From assembly GCA_021904315.1 (NCBI GenBank), contig CM038923.1, forward strand, positions 11,476,038 to 11,540,037: a stretch of DNA of 64,000 nucleotides, written 5' to 3'. Below are positions 25,141 through 38,254 of the stretch, piece after piece. How positions within the stretch are numbered: the stretch's first letter is position 1; every line of letters starts with the position of its first letter. A program made the position numbers and the translations under genes. The DNA is from Sphagnum magellanicum. Lineage: Eukaryota; Streptophyta; Sphagnopsida; Sphagnales; Sphagnaceae. The notes below the pieces were generated by a model. That model worked only from the letters and a program-made list of their open reading frames with translations, was not told where the DNA came from and made no database searches.

Positions 25141-25225
25141 ACCACAAACACACCATTTGTGAGATTTGATCCTTTGACCTCTAGGATGGAAGCAAACACC
25201 TTTACCATCAAGCCACCTCACTTGT
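25141..25225 (-). mobile_element. SINE-like element with tRNA-like head, copy 1
   Basis: On the minus strand GTGGCTTGATGGTAAAGG resembles a Pol III box A. Some 30 bases later GGATCAAATCTC resembles box B. It shares AGGATCAAA..TCACAAATG...TTGTGGTTAAC with the element at 62,296. Downstream lies a body with TACCTAGGTTAGG. Ends and target duplication are not defined. Confidence 0.5.
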
Positions 25226-25511
25226 TATAATAAGGTGTTACATTGTACTATATTTATCAAATACCTTGTTTTAAACATTACAAAAATATAAACTTTGAAA
25301 ATTCATATCTTATTAAAATTTTGTCCAAATTAAATTATTAATGTTTAATTTAATTTTTTTGTCAATAATGTACATAATTACATTTATTTCCTTCTGAAAG
25401 TGTAAAATCATTTGAACAATTTTTTTTTGAATATCATTATTCAATAACATTTCAATGACCATTTTTTTGAAAAAAAATTTTTAATAAATGGATAAATGTT
25501 TTGTTAATATA

Positions 25512-26570
25512 ATAATACTACCTATGTAAGGCTACTTTCAACTATTCTAAAGTTACTTTTCATTGTTTTAAATTATTTCACGCTACATTATTTACGACTA
25601 TTTATGGTTATTCTTAGTTATTTTTGTTATTTTTAATTATTTCACTTTAGGTTACTTTCGGTTATTTTAAATTATGTATAGTTTTTTTTAATTTTAAGTT
25701 ATTTCACCTTAAAATATTTTTGACTATTGTAAATTATTTTTTATTATTCTATGTTATTTTTTGTTATTATAGGTTATTTCACTTTAAATTATTTACGACT
25801 ATTATAAATTATTTTTTGTTATTTTAAACTATTTCATTTTAAGCTATTTTCAACTATCTGAGGTTATTGTTGGTTACTTTTGGCTATTGAAGGATATTTC
25901 ACCTTTTATTATTATTGGCTATTATAAATTATATTACCATAAGTTATTTGTGGTTATTTTATTGGTGGCCATTGATGGTTATTCTATTAGTGGTTATTAA
26001 TGGCTATTTTATTAATGACTACTAGTGGATTTTTTTGTTATTTTAGTTTATATTACAACTATTGGTGGTTAATTTATTATAAGTTATTTTTTAGTATTCT
26101 AAATTATATTATCATATGCAATTGGTAGTTATTTTCTTGTAAAGTATTATAAATTATTTTCATAGGATATTATTGGCTATTCTAAATTATTTTATTTTAG
26201 GCCATTATATTTTATCTTATATTTTATAAATTATTTTATTAATGATAAAATAACTTATAATAACATAAAATAGAATGACCTTGAATAACTTAAAATAAAT
26301 AGTCTATAATAAACTAATTATGATACCTTAAGGTACAATAACATATAATAATTTAAGGTATAATAATTTATAATATCTTATAATAACCTATAATAACTTA
26401 GGGTATAAATTATAATAACTAAAATAACTTTAAATAATATAAGGTATATCATAAAATAACATAGGGTATTTAAAATAATAACATAAATATAAACCTATTA
26501 TCGCAGTAAATTATAATAATGAATTATGTCAACTATTAATGAAACACAATGTTTACATAGTGGTATTATA
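25512..26570. repeat. About 1.06-kb AT-rich fold-back region
   Basis: The left half (25,540-26,220) is made of dozens of degenerate TTATTTTAAATTATTT words. The right half (26,230-26,570) is made of the complement, AATAACTTAAAATAA. The outer ends also pair: AATACTACCTATGTAA at 25,514 against TTTACATAGTGGTATT at 26,552. This looks like a fold-back transposon or an expanded palindromic satellite. No coding frame is present. Confidence 0.6.
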
Positions 26571-29284
26571 GTGAAATAACTTTAACCAAGGTGAAATCAC
26601 TAAAATGCAGTGAAGTTATTTCACTTTTAAGCTCCCATAGTGATTTAGGCTAGTGAACTACACCCCATTTTTGTGTTGATGACATACAAAGAAAATAAAG
26701 TATTCACAACTTAGATTTGAGTATGCAAAGATTATGGATTAACCTTGTAAAAGCTCAAAATGAAGGTGTTAGAACTTACTTAAACTAAACTTATCCCCTT
26801 CAGAGATGGATTAGTTGGAAATGCATGGTGGTATTGTTTTAAATGTCAACATCCATAGTTAAATATTTGACTTGTAAAAAGATTTGAAATTTACACAACA
26901 CAAGGTTTGACAAGTCAAATATGTAACTCTCATTCTAATTTTCAAGCATTATATAATCAACATAAGTATAATGTTGATCACATTTAAAACTTGGATGAAA
27001 GAGGGATTCAAGTTCGGTAGTAATTCAAGGTGAACATTTTGGCAAGAAAAGCCTAATAATAAATTTACATCACCAATCCTAGATCTAGGGAATGGCTAAT
27101 CTAGTAAATTTATATGTTTTGAATGTATGGAAGGCTTCATACTTAAATTTTACATGTTCAAGAGTGAAAAGACTAAAAAAAATGATGTTAAACATTGCAA
27201 ACCATGGACATGTATGGTGTTGCAAAAGAAAATATGGATTGAAATCTTTCAATCAAATTAACATCTATTAATTTTAAATGAACACAATTCACATGTTACA
27301 ATAAAACGATAAAATAAGCACAACAATTTGGCTTGAATATGGTCACATTACCTTCTCACATTTTTCATGCCCTACAACCCTTAGATGTGAATTTTTTTAA
27401 CCATGATCACAAATTTTGAACTATATTAAACATTAATCCAATATAAAATCATCACCTAAAATTCAAAGGAATTTTGAATGGTTTAACACATGTGGCCTTT
27501 TTTTATGAATTATATTACTAAAGCTTACAACAAATTTGAAAACATTTGGTGGAGGTTTGAATAATAAAAAACATGTTCAAATTTTTAAACACGTTGAAAA
27601 GCATTATTCAACGTGTTTTTGTATGCAAAATGATTCCAACACTATGAAATGACTCCAAATTCATAAGATTCCAACTTCATGAGTAAATTTATAGATTTTT
27701 TGAAGATTAAAAAAATGTTTCTGAAATCAAATTAATAGTGATTTTTCAAAGTAGTTAAGGTACAATTCTTACTACATTCAACAATTTTTTTAACAAAAGG
27801 CAAGTGATGATATTTCATGGAAGGAAATGACAAGGAAGATCAACATTAATGTACAACACTAATTGCAAATATAGACCAAGAATCAAAGAAAGGGAAGGAG
27901 ATTGCCATTGATGTGAAAAGCAAAAACACCAAACCCAAGGCCCTTCAAATGTGGCATTGTTTGGAATTCTAAGTTAGACAAACAAGGTTTCCCCCTGACT
28001 ATAGATCTTACCTTTTTTGTGGTAGTGATCTCCTCCAAACCAATGGAGGACGAATGTTTTTACATTTGGAAAATGAATGTTTTTTAGTTTCACCCAATTT
28101 TTTTGAGAATTAAATCTTCTCCACTTGTTAAATATCGAATTTTCGTTGACAAGGAGCAAAGTGTTTTCATAGGGATGACAAATGTTTGCTTGAGATTTTT
28201 TCCAACCAACATGGAATACCTTTTTTTGGGGAGGCATAACTTTAATGTCTCTCCACCAAATCACTTTGTCTCAACAATTATGGATGTGTCTAAATATGTT
28301 CAAAGCATACGTTTTCTTTGGACCCCATCCACAAAAAAACCAAAACCAACATGCCCTTTCTCTTTGAGTATTTATGTGTTCAATGATCAATCTATTTACC
28401 TTAAATAACAACCAAACTTCACAATACTTACTCTAAAGTGTTGTTCAAATTTTGAATTTATAAAAATCCATTGTTTTTTTGTTTTCAATTATTTTAGAAT
28501 CAAATAAATATTAATAGTTGTGGTTCTATGAAATAATTCAAAATTAAAAAACCATTGATTTTGGTTATTTCAAAACCCTTACAGAACCAACATTTTTCAT
28601 AAAAGAAACCACCTTGATAACTATAGGCGATCAATTGCCTATTCATGTTTTTGATGACCACTAACAGCCATAAATGTGGTCCTCCAAAAATGAATAACCC
28701 AATTTTTTATTAATTTTTAAAAAATTGAATAATTGCATTTAAAATTGTTGGTTCTTTCATGAAATTGTTAATTTTTTCATGGTCAAGTACTCAATTAAAA
28801 TTAACAATTCAAATAGGAAATTTTCCCTAAAATTACCCCAAAAATTGAACTCACAATTTAAAATAATACTTAATGAACACTTTGCAAAATGTGGGACCAA
28901 ATGGAAACTACATTCTTCCTTGTTGTGTGTTAACACATCTAGGTGCTTACATCCAATTAATTACAACATAAAAATATCACAATAGTTTTGTTAAACATGT
29001 ACAAACACAGACATAATCATCCCCCCGCCCCCCCCTCATTCAATGGATAAGATCATTTTAAACCATATAATATAACTTAAATATAGGTTTGAAACATGTG
29101 CTATGGGATTACCAACAATGGACACCTTGTATCCAAAGGATGAATGATTAAGCCACTTGTGCAATTATGAGCCTTGTCATTAGCCACCTAATTATAATCC
29201 ACATATCCTTGGCCAAATATTATTTCATCAAAATAATTATTTTACAAAATCCTTATTACAAAAAATTGACTGCAAGTAAATGGA
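26571..29284. other. Non-coding AT-rich sequence
   Basis: No supportable gene. The frames at 27,974-28,408 on both strands overlap one another and show no domain. A weak tRNA-like box pair can be imagined on the minus strand at 29,090-29,165, but it is too poor to call. Confidence 0.45.
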
Positions 29285-29594
29285 ACCTATTTATGTGTGC
29301 ACTAAAGGCATAACCAATCTCCTTGAAAACCATCTCCAAAAGTGGTGTGAAACATCCCATGTGCCAACCCTTGGAGCATTGGTTGCATACCAACATGGTG
29401 ACAACACCACCTATAGATCAACACAACATGCATTTTAAACATGCAAACACATTTGCAAAATTTGGGTCTACTATCCCATATGTTTGGAAGATGACATGTG
29501 CACATGATTCATCCACAATGTGACATCTTGACCTTTTAGAATCAATATTCGTGAAGGCAATGCCCTTTAACCCTTACGATGACACATCTTGTTA

Positions 29595-32387
29595 CACTAC
29601 TAGAAAATGGTCATTTTGCAATTGGTCCCTATGACTAATTTTTAGTTGCAAGCGACATTTGCAAGTAAAATATTAATAGTTGCTTTGGATAAATCGCATT
29701 GACACTAGTCGCAAATGACAACGAATTTTGGATGAAAGAAAAAGTCAACAAAATACGCTTTCATCTTTAGATTGGTCATATAGCTGTTGTCGCTTGCAAC
29801 TAGGATGCAACTTTTTTGGCGAACAATGGGAACAAGTTATGTGTTGCCACGTGTCCCAACTCATAATAATTTAAAATATTTTATTATTATTTTGAAAAAA
29901 TCTAAAACATTTAATTTTTATGTTTGGATGGTTTAGATTGTGACAAATGGTGCAATAAAAATTTGCACATGGCATATTAATTGATTTTGTCCAAATTAAA
30001 TTTAAATCAATATTTAGGTATGTAGGTTAAATTAAATATTTACCTACTTATATATCTACCTACCCATATAGGTTAAACACCTATCTAGATAGGACCTATT
30101 TACCAACCTAGGCCAAATACCTAGTTACGTAAGTGGTAGGTAGGTAGAAAAGTAAGTAGGTAGTTAAGTGTAAGTACATGAATGTTTTTATTTTATTTTG
30201 GGTTAAGTCGTTTTTATTGGCTCATCCCATATGCCCATGTTTTTAAATATGAAGATGTAATGATAAAACACCTTGTTTATATACTTTTAAAGATGAGAAT
30301 GAAATCCAAAACATATGAGATAAACTTTTTAGTTGCAAGTTGTTTGCCACTAAACATTTTAAGTTACAAGTCGTTTGCGACTAAATTTTTTAATTGCAAA
30401 TTGTTTGCGACTAAACATTTTTAATTGCAAGTCATTTGCAACTAAGCATTTTTAATTGCAAATGATTTATAATTAAAAAGTTTATCCCATATGTTTTGGC
30501 TTTCATTCCCATCTTGAAAAATATTTAATTAAATAGATAAATGACAACTAACTAACTAATTAGCTAATTATTATTTATTTAATGAGTAAAATATAGAAAA
30601 TAAATTAATATACTTGTTAATTAATTAATTAACAACTAAACTAAAAACTAATTAATTCATTTTATAAACCATCCAACTAACTAATTATTTGTAGTAATAA
30701 TCATCAATATATTATGATTACTGAATTAATTATATTATTAGTTATTATTAAGTATTAAATAATTTATTAACTAGATAACAATAATAATATTTAATTAAAT
30801 ATATGCATTAATTTTGATAATCTATCAACCAATTTAATTAACTAGTAATTGGTTAATATTGAACTAATTAGCTGATTAATAATTAATTAATTAATTAATA
30901 TTTCATTAAAATGAATTAATATAATACTTGAAATATCAAGTAATTAATAATTACTAACTATTAATTATAAATATTGACTACTAGTTTTTAAAACTTTAAT
31001 GATACAATTAAAACTTAGCCTAGGCTAATTATTTTATTATAATTATTCCCATTATTATTTTCATTTTTATAGTTAATAAAAATAAAAATATTTAATATTT
31101 AATAGTAACAATAACATTAATTCAATTATTATTGTAGCTAGTTGGTAACCAAGGTTAACTATCTTATTTTTTATTATTCATATTATTACTTCATTCATTA
31201 TAGTTATTTATGAACTATTACAATAAATATTTTATATTTCTAATAAGTATATTTTTCTTTCGAAAATAATTTTTGCATTTGTATAATAATTTATTAGATT
31301 TTCATTCTGACTACTATAGTAATTATTATAAAATAATAAAACTGAAAATAAGAATTATATATCAGTAATTCATTATAATCATTGGCTAATTAATAAATAT
31401 TAATTATAAATTTGAAATATAAAAACTTAAAACCATATATTAAAATTTCCTGGTAAATATTATAATATGTTAATACTTTATAATTTATTACTTATAATAA
31501 TAATAATCATCATCATGTAATTTGTAGTTAGCCTAGGTTAACTATTATTATTATTATATATTATTGTGTAACTTGTTAGAGCTATTATGATTTTTTAATT
31601 TAATAAATGGAAAATATATATTAATAAGTACATTAGTCATTTGAAAAAAAAATATAGTAAAATTATATTAATATTTTCAGCAATTATTTCAGTAATTATA
31701 TAATTATTTTTCCTATCATTTTAATATCATCATCATCATTATGTAATAAAATATTATTATTTTTAAAAAATTGGTCAATGATAATATTGAAATTTCATTT
31801 TGTATTACATGTAATTAATATATATGTACAATGCAATATTAACATAAATAATAATAAATGTCATTTGTAAGAATTTTTAAAAGTATAATAAGATGATTTG
31901 GATAAACTTGTAATATGGGCACAATATATTTAATAAATATCTTATATAAAATTTTAATATACTCAAAATATACACTAATTAATGTAACCATACTATCAAG
32001 GCCATTTATGCTAATAATAATACTTGAATATAGATGTAATATGGTTGTTTGTATACATTCAAAATATACATTTCTAAACTTTAATACACCCAACCATATT
32101 CCTTAGAATTCACAAAATACACCTTTTTATATTCATAAGGTTGCAACTAAATTGGTCACGATTGGAACTAATGGGACATAAATTGTTCTTCTTGGATGAA
32201 AACCAAACTAAATGTTATTCACATGGAAGGATGAACACCAAAATAGTCGCAAATTAATTGCAGTGTAGTTGCAAATATGACCAACACAATAAATAGTTGC
32301 AAAAATGTCCAAATGTAATTGCAAACAACTAATAGTCGCATGTAGTCACAAATAAAGTGGTTACATTTTGGCCAATTTTTATTAGTG
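29595..32387 (+). mobile_element. Non-autonomous CACTA (En/Spm) element A
   Basis: It begins CACTACTAGAAAATGGTCAT and ends with ATTAGTG; the right end reverse-complemented reads CACTAATAAAAATTGGCC, matching the left. The 3-bp target duplication is TTA/CTA with one mismatch. Removing the element and one copy of the 3-bp site rejoins the Gypsy reading frame, which confirms the insertion. Subterminal regions carry many TTGCAA and GTCGCAA words on both strands; CACTA subterminal repeats of this kind bind transposase (family knowledge). The interior is very AT-rich, with TAGG/TACC tracts at 30,010-30,175 and no transposase. Confidence 0.8.
30325..30480. repeat. About 34-bp self-complementary repeats in CACTA element A
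   Basis: Four to five units of the form TTGCAAGTCGTTTGCGACTAAA plus a T-rich spacer. Each unit contains both TTGCAA and TTTGCGACT, so it can form a short hairpin. The motif matches the subterminal words of the same element. Confidence 0.6.
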
Positions 32388-34950
32388 CTATAACATCCAT
32401 TAATGTTGTAGGCATAATTTGTTGAAAATACAAATAATTTCCTAGGCTATATCTCCAAATCTATGGTTGGTACCCTTTTCCATGGATAGTGGCATCTTGT
32501 AATGTGTCATGGTGTTGAACAATAGCAAGGTTTTCAAAAGTCATTGGCATACATTTTTGAAAAAACTTTGTTCATTATTCACATGCACATATCCACACAC
32601 CAAGATCATCCAAATCTAGGGTTATCATTGCCTTTCTATGAATAAATGTAAACAAATCTTGTTTTTCACCAAATAGGAAGAAGTATAGTGAGAAAGAAGC
32701 AAGCGATGTTATATTAAACTAATAGCCCATAACCAATCATGGCAACTAACGGTCCCAATCATCCAAATGTACTTTATGTAATTCGTAATTATGCAAACCT
32801 CTTTTGATTATTTGCACAACCTTTTTGGCTAGACCATTTAACTTTTTATGATCACATGAGGTGGTTTAATGGTCTATCAAGGTTTGTTCACACAACACCT
32901 CAAACTCTCCCAAAAACTCCTTGCTTTAATTAGTGAACATTTCAATTGGTGCCTTAAATCGATTCAACATCCAATCCAAGAATGCATAAGTGGTTTTTTC
33001 ATTAGATTTGTCCAACAATTGTACTAGTTCAATCCATTTGGAAAAATGCTCCACCATCACTAACACATATTAATTGTGTTATATGGTCAGTGCCAATGCT
33101 CCTACAAAGTTTAAACTCCATCAATAGCCCAAACCCATCAAGATGCAATTGTGGAGTAAAAGCATTGAAGGAAGTTCGAACCCTATCACACATAATACAC
33201 CTTCCACAAATTGTTGGACCCTTGTGTGCATTTCATGCCACCAATACTAGCCTTGCAATAAATTGTGGATACATTATACCTAAAAATGCCCTAGCTCCTC
33301 ATGGGCATGCTACACTAATAGTGCCCATTGATTGGGTGAAGAACAATCTTCATTCAACGATCCTTCCATACTTGGAGCAAATGGTTATCTTCCCACTTGA
33401 ACCTTTTGGCTCTTTGTAGGATCCTTTCCTTTCCTTTGATAAGTAATTAGTGGCACCCATACTTCAAGTCCTAGGTGATAAACACCTTAGCATGCCCAAT
33501 GGCATCAAACATTTTATATAGTGTTGGCATGGCATATCTATTGGATTTGGTTTGCTGATTTATAGGTCGGCAATCCCCACACATCTACATTTTTATCCAA
33601 TTACTAAACATGTCGTTCTTAGCAAACATCATTATAGCCAAAACATACTATATTGAAAATAATTCTACCAATCCAACCTCCAACAACTCTTGGGTCTTTG
33701 ATTGAATCAAATACCTTTCCTTGTCATTGCAAGGCCTTTGGAATATGGGAATATCATTACCTAGTCATCACAATGATAGATGGTTTTGCTTTTTGTTTAA
33801 AGAACTTGGGGTCATTTAACAGCTAAGGAATAGGCTCAAACATCTATCATTGTGGGTGTAAAGGCCTCTTACCGTGCTTGTTGTACACAGTGTCATGCAA
33901 CTTGTTGCAAATGTGCATGAATGCCCCACCAATGTCCCTCTTGATTAATGTTGAAAATGATTATAATCATCCCCATCCTTGGTCCTCTTCCAACATTGGG
34001 GAATATCTAGCTATGAGAAAATATTATTTTATAGGAATTTTCACCCAAAATTCACAATCCCATAGAATGCAACCAAACTTGGCATCATGTTATTTTGGTT
34101 CAAAGGTTTTTCCCAACAGAATGTATCAGAAGGTGTACACTCATGGCATGTCATGATTGCCATCCTAGTTTATAAGATGTAATTTCTCTTTAAAAATTCA
34201 ATGTGGAACCCATGGGATATACCATTGGCAAGATGACTTGGATGCAATCACAAATAAAGTGTTAGGCATGTCATCCCATGATCCTTCTTTGATCCACCCA
34301 AGGGAGTTTGTATTTGGAATGGATGGTACTTTAAATCTACCTCCATATGAGGCCTAAACTAACCATATTATTAGTTGCCCTAACATTAATGGTTGAATTT
34401 TTAAGTCCAACAAAATTCATATTGGCCAATATATTGGTGACTGATGAAATGTTCAAACAAAAAACCTTGTGTTCATTATCCAAAAACATCATTCTCAATA
34501 TTCTCATAACACAATCAATTGTTGGCCTAGTAGACAAATCTTGTAGCATGGCTACAACTACTTGCAATGGTGCAACAAAGGTTATTTTTATAGTTTTTGT
34601 GTCCACAAGTTCATCTTGGAACACCACATTTGCCAATCTTGTAAATGATGTTGGCATCTTCTCAGTTGCACAAAGTTGGTCATTAATTTGAACATGGCAA
34701 CAAATTTAAATCATGGTGTTGAAATCATGGTTTCAAAAAATAGAGTTTCGCAAAGCTTAGTTATTGTCACCAACAAAGTGTTGCCTTTTACAATAGGCAT
34801 AAAGGGTACATGAGGTGTCCTTGTTGGCACAACTTGTTTAACCAATCCAAACACGTTTGGTTGAATCAGTGGCATGGAAGAGGTTGGCATAACTTTTGCC
34901 AATTTGAATGATCGTGAAAGACAAGCTTGTCAACTGACTAACCTCATCCT

Positions 34951-36165
34951 TTTTGTGAGGGGTGTTTCCAAGGTACGGTGCACACAAAAAGGAGTTACAA
35001 TTTGATAATTTTCACTACAACACATTTTTCATGTGCCTTTTTATATATTTGAAGAAGATTTTGTGATAGAATTATGCAATTAAAGGTGAATAACATCCTA
35101 AACTTTCATTATGTTGTGAACAATGCAATAGTTGATTGGACTACATTTCTAACTTGCACATGAACTTGTCACAAATACTGTAACATAATAAAAGGACCAA
35201 GAAATATTAGTTTTAATGGAATTTTTCCATGGATTTTTTCATATACAAGAAGACAACCATAATAAACAATCTTCTCCATGAAAACTTTCAATTTTTTTTG
35301 AAGATATTAGATGATAAATAAATGTTCAATGGTACATTATGTTATAATAATGTTGATGATTATGATTTTTTAAATTGTAAAATGTTCTCCCATTAAAGAT
35401 GTAATTGGGCTAAATGTTGTTTTTATTATCATATGAAGATAAAATTAAAATTAAAATTAATGAAAAATGGTAAACTACTAATCATATAAGGTGTTTTAAA
35501 TGTTTTTATCAAATTATTGGTGTGCAATTACATAAAAACAAACATATGAAGCAATTTCATACTCATGGTTTATATAACTTGTTTTATTGTTAAGGCCCAA
35601 ATCAATTATATGTAATTTTTAAAAAATTCAAAACAAGTGAAATTTTATGTGTGAGTACTTTTAATATTATATGTAATTCTAATTTTGACACAAAGTGTGT
35701 ACACCATACCATGGAAATACCTTGAGTCGAAAACCACATTTACTCCTCAAGATTCTTGAGCCTAAATAGTTGATCAAAGAACCACCATTGTAGGATGCAT
35801 TGGTTTTAGTAATTTAATTCCATGCATGAAGCTTAATATTGCCAAATTTGCCATAGTAGATATATAAATTAAGGTTTTATATTGAATCATCTGGATTTGG
35901 AACTGAGTAGGTAGTGGCCATGGTAGCAAGCCCTTACTCCAATTAGGTAATATTGGCTACCATGCCTTGATTTACAAGACCTCCCTATCCTTCATTACTA
36001 TTATATATACTATGTGTATATATATATATATATATACCTCATGGCTATCTTTGTGATTGAATTTATTAATTTTGATTATGTGGATGATTAATGGCATGCC
36101 AAATGTGTTCCACCTATTTGTTTATTAAATTTTATTAATTATAACCTAGTAACAAATTGATGTAA
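34951..36165. other. Non-coding AT-rich sequence with a (TA)n tract
   Basis: No gene recognised. A pure (TA)10 run lies at 36,017-36,036. Confidence 0.5.
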
Positions 36166-36681
36166 CCTACTGTGAGCCATACCGACACAACCATGTGCGG
36201 TAGTCTCAGTTTTTAACAGTTACATCAGGGTTATTTGAATGGGGTGAGGTTATTAAGGGCTTTTAGCGACTTCATAGGGTGATGAGTGTGCATGGTGCGA
36301 AGGGGGTTATTTTCTTTTCCGAAATGCGTTATTGGTGATTAAGGAGTTGGATTAGTTCTTTTCTTCAACAAAGGCTAATAACCATAGTTTTAGAAGCTTT
36401 GTTGCATAATTAGGGGCGAGAAATCTCTAGAGGGTTGGGGGTAGAAGTAGACACCAAAATTTACGATGTTCAACACAACATTAGTCTTGTTATGGTATTT
36501 AGAAAGTAGCAAGGATGTTAAAAATTCTTAAGGCAGTCGAAGGGGTGTTGATGAAAGATTTAATAGAGGTAGAATAATTTTCAAGATGTTGAACATAAAG
36601 TTAATTCAAGGCAACTCAACAATTAAACAGATAGTATGATAGTGTGCTAATAGCAACAAGAGTCTGATGATAATTGAAACA

Positions 36682-36687
36682 TTTATT
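36682..36687 (-). terminator. AATAAA polyadenylation signal of LTR-A copy 2
   Basis: Same position relative to the internal frame as in copy 1 (about 70 bases after its stop). Confidence 0.55.
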
Positions 36688-36757
36688 TATAATAGGGATA
36701 AGCTCAGCAAGGAGCTACAAGTACATGTAGAATCCTGAGTTATGCCTTAGTGATAGT

Positions 36758-37180
36758 TCACAACTGCAGGAAATCTAAGATGCGCCGGATGGTGCGAACT
36801 AGGTAGTCCGCCTTGCTATTGGGAGGCAGTCGACGAATCGGACCGCGCAACCAACGATAGTGACCAACACCGGGAACTGAAGACCATGCAAAAATAGAAA
36901 TATCATCAGTTTCGTAACAACCTTCACAAATAGTTTCGGGTTCGTCACCAGAAGCGGGGTCAACTTGCAGCAAGATCACCAAGGTGCGAAAGTTCGGAGA
37001 AATGTGATAGTACCAGGCTCGAGGAGGTTCGATTATAAGACGAGCACGCACTTCTCAAAGTTCGGGTTCTTCATCGCGAGGATGTTGGGTTAGGGTAAGA
37101 TCTAAGGATAACTCTGGAAGCGGTTCTTCATTTGCTTGTGCGGCTTGCGGCCCGTAAGATGAGACCATGCGCGACGCCAT
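36758..37180 (-). pseudogene. LTR-A internal 140-codon frame, copy 2 (one premature stop)
   Basis: ATG at 37,180-37,178 and stop TGA at 36,760-36,758 give exactly the same length as copy 1. One TGA interrupts it at codon 42 (37,057-37,055), where copy 1 has CGA. Codons 12 and 117, which are stops in copy 1, are sense here. Many third-base differences are silent, and motifs such as CEGCYE and HYRWLRGPI are kept. An ancestral copy without these stops was therefore probably open along its full length. No recognised domain. Confidence 0.6.
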
Positions 37181-37278
37181 AATTTCAAGCAAAGGAAGAA
37201 AAAGGTTAGATCTTCAATTGAAATCAATTTGACAATGGAGGTGGGAAAGACTCGTTACGTTGAGGTGCGCAATCGTAA

Positions 37279-37284
37279 TTTATA
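37279..37284 (-). promoter_or_regulatory. TATA box of LTR-A copy 2
   Basis: TATAAA in the same GAACTATAAATTACG context as copy 1, about 100 bases before the ATG. Confidence 0.6.
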
Positions 37285-37429
37285 GTTCGAAGAAAAGGAA
37301 AGAAAGACGGGAGTAATGGCTTAGGACCATGGTAAAGTAAAATCGTGAGGTCAAAGGGAAAAATTGAGGGTGTAAGTAAAATGGTTGGGGGAAAATAGAA
37401 GAGGTGAAAAGGTGTTTATCCTTCACATT

Positions 37430-37484
37430 CCAATGGCCACCAAGCTTTGGATCCTTCCATTGGCCACCAAGCTTTGGATCCTTC
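37430..37484 (-). repeat. 27-bp repeat, 2 units, in LTR-A copy 2
   Basis: Two units of GGATCCAAAGCTTGGTGGCC plus AATGGAA, against six in copy 1. Confidence 0.88.
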
Positions 37485-37561
37485 TTCACCTCCCTTCTCC
37501 TTCTCTTTAAAAGGCGGACTCGAATCATGGGGAGTCTCTCTTGGCCTCGAGGATAATTTTC

Positions 37562-38254
37562 ATGTTAAGATTTGGTAGGTTGGTGCGCCTTGTTGTTAGA
37601 TTTCCAGAGAGTTATAACAAGCCATATTTGAATAATCCATGTGAGAGAAACAACAGTTTAAGTGACTAGTGGTCTGTAGCAAGGTTTAATCATCATCTTT
37701 GTAAAACCCTCTCGGGTTTGGTGGTATAACTCCTTACTGTTGTAGTTGCAGATCTTAAGATTTGGTGGGTTGGTGCGCCTTGTTGTTAGCTTTCCAGAGA
37801 GCTATAGCAAGCCATATTTGAACAATCCATGTGAAAGAAACAACATTTTAAGTGACTAGTGGTCTGCAGCAAGGTTTAATCATCATCTTTGTAAAATCCT
37901 CTCGGGTTTGGTGGTATAACTCCTTACTTTTGTAGTTGCAGATCTTAAGATTTGGTGGGTTGGTGCGCCTTGTTGTTAGCTTTTCAGAGAGCTATAGCAA
38001 TCCATATTTGAACAATCCATGTGGGAGAAACAACATTTTAAGTGACTAGTGGTCTGCAGCAAGGTTTAATCATCATCTTTGTAAAACCCTCTCGGGTTTG
38101 GTAGTATAACTCCTTACTGTCGTAGTTGCAGATCTTAAGATTTGGTAAGTTGGTGCGCCTTGTTGTTAGTTTTCTAGAGAGCTATGGCAAACCAAATTTG
38201 AACAATTTATGTGTGAGAAACAACATTTTAAGTGACTAGTGGTCTGCAACAAGG
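37562..38254 (-). repeat. 190-bp tandem repeat, 3 full units plus a partial, in LTR-A copy 2
   Basis: Unit junctions fall at 37,684/5, 37,874/5, 38,064/5 and 38,254, exactly 190 bases apart. The left-most unit is truncated to about 123 bases. Confidence 0.9.

Larger units (their letters stand above)
29285..34950 (-). pseudogene. Dead Ty3/Gypsy retrotransposon polyprotein (RT, integrase, PHD-like finger)
   Basis: Minus strand, 5' to 3': poorly recognisable gag/protease-side sequence (34,900-33,850); a reverse transcriptase N-terminal part with RPINQQTKSNRYAMPT and FDAIGHAKVF (33,583-33,474); an apparent deletion of the RT catalytic core and most of RNase H; an integrase zinc-finger region and core (33,240-32,660) with EHFSKWIEL and later FSLYFFLFG; an integrase C-terminal part (32,440-32,390); then, after the inserted CACTA element, a Cys/His finger with CMLC, VCNQCSKGWHMGC at about 29,440-29,330. 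That last module resembles a PHD finger after integrase. Many stops and frameshifts are present. At the expected integrase acidic positions I read E, N and K instead of D, D and E, so it is certainly inactive. No LTRs of its own were identified. Confidence 0.75.

Noticed and set aside
29090..29165. Possible fourth SINE-like copy on the minus strand
   Set aside because: Box B-like sequence is poor and spacing is off; not enough to call.
33090..34691. Plus-strand frames of 92-114 codons
   Set aside because: They are antisense to the Gypsy RT/integrase remnant on the minus strand.
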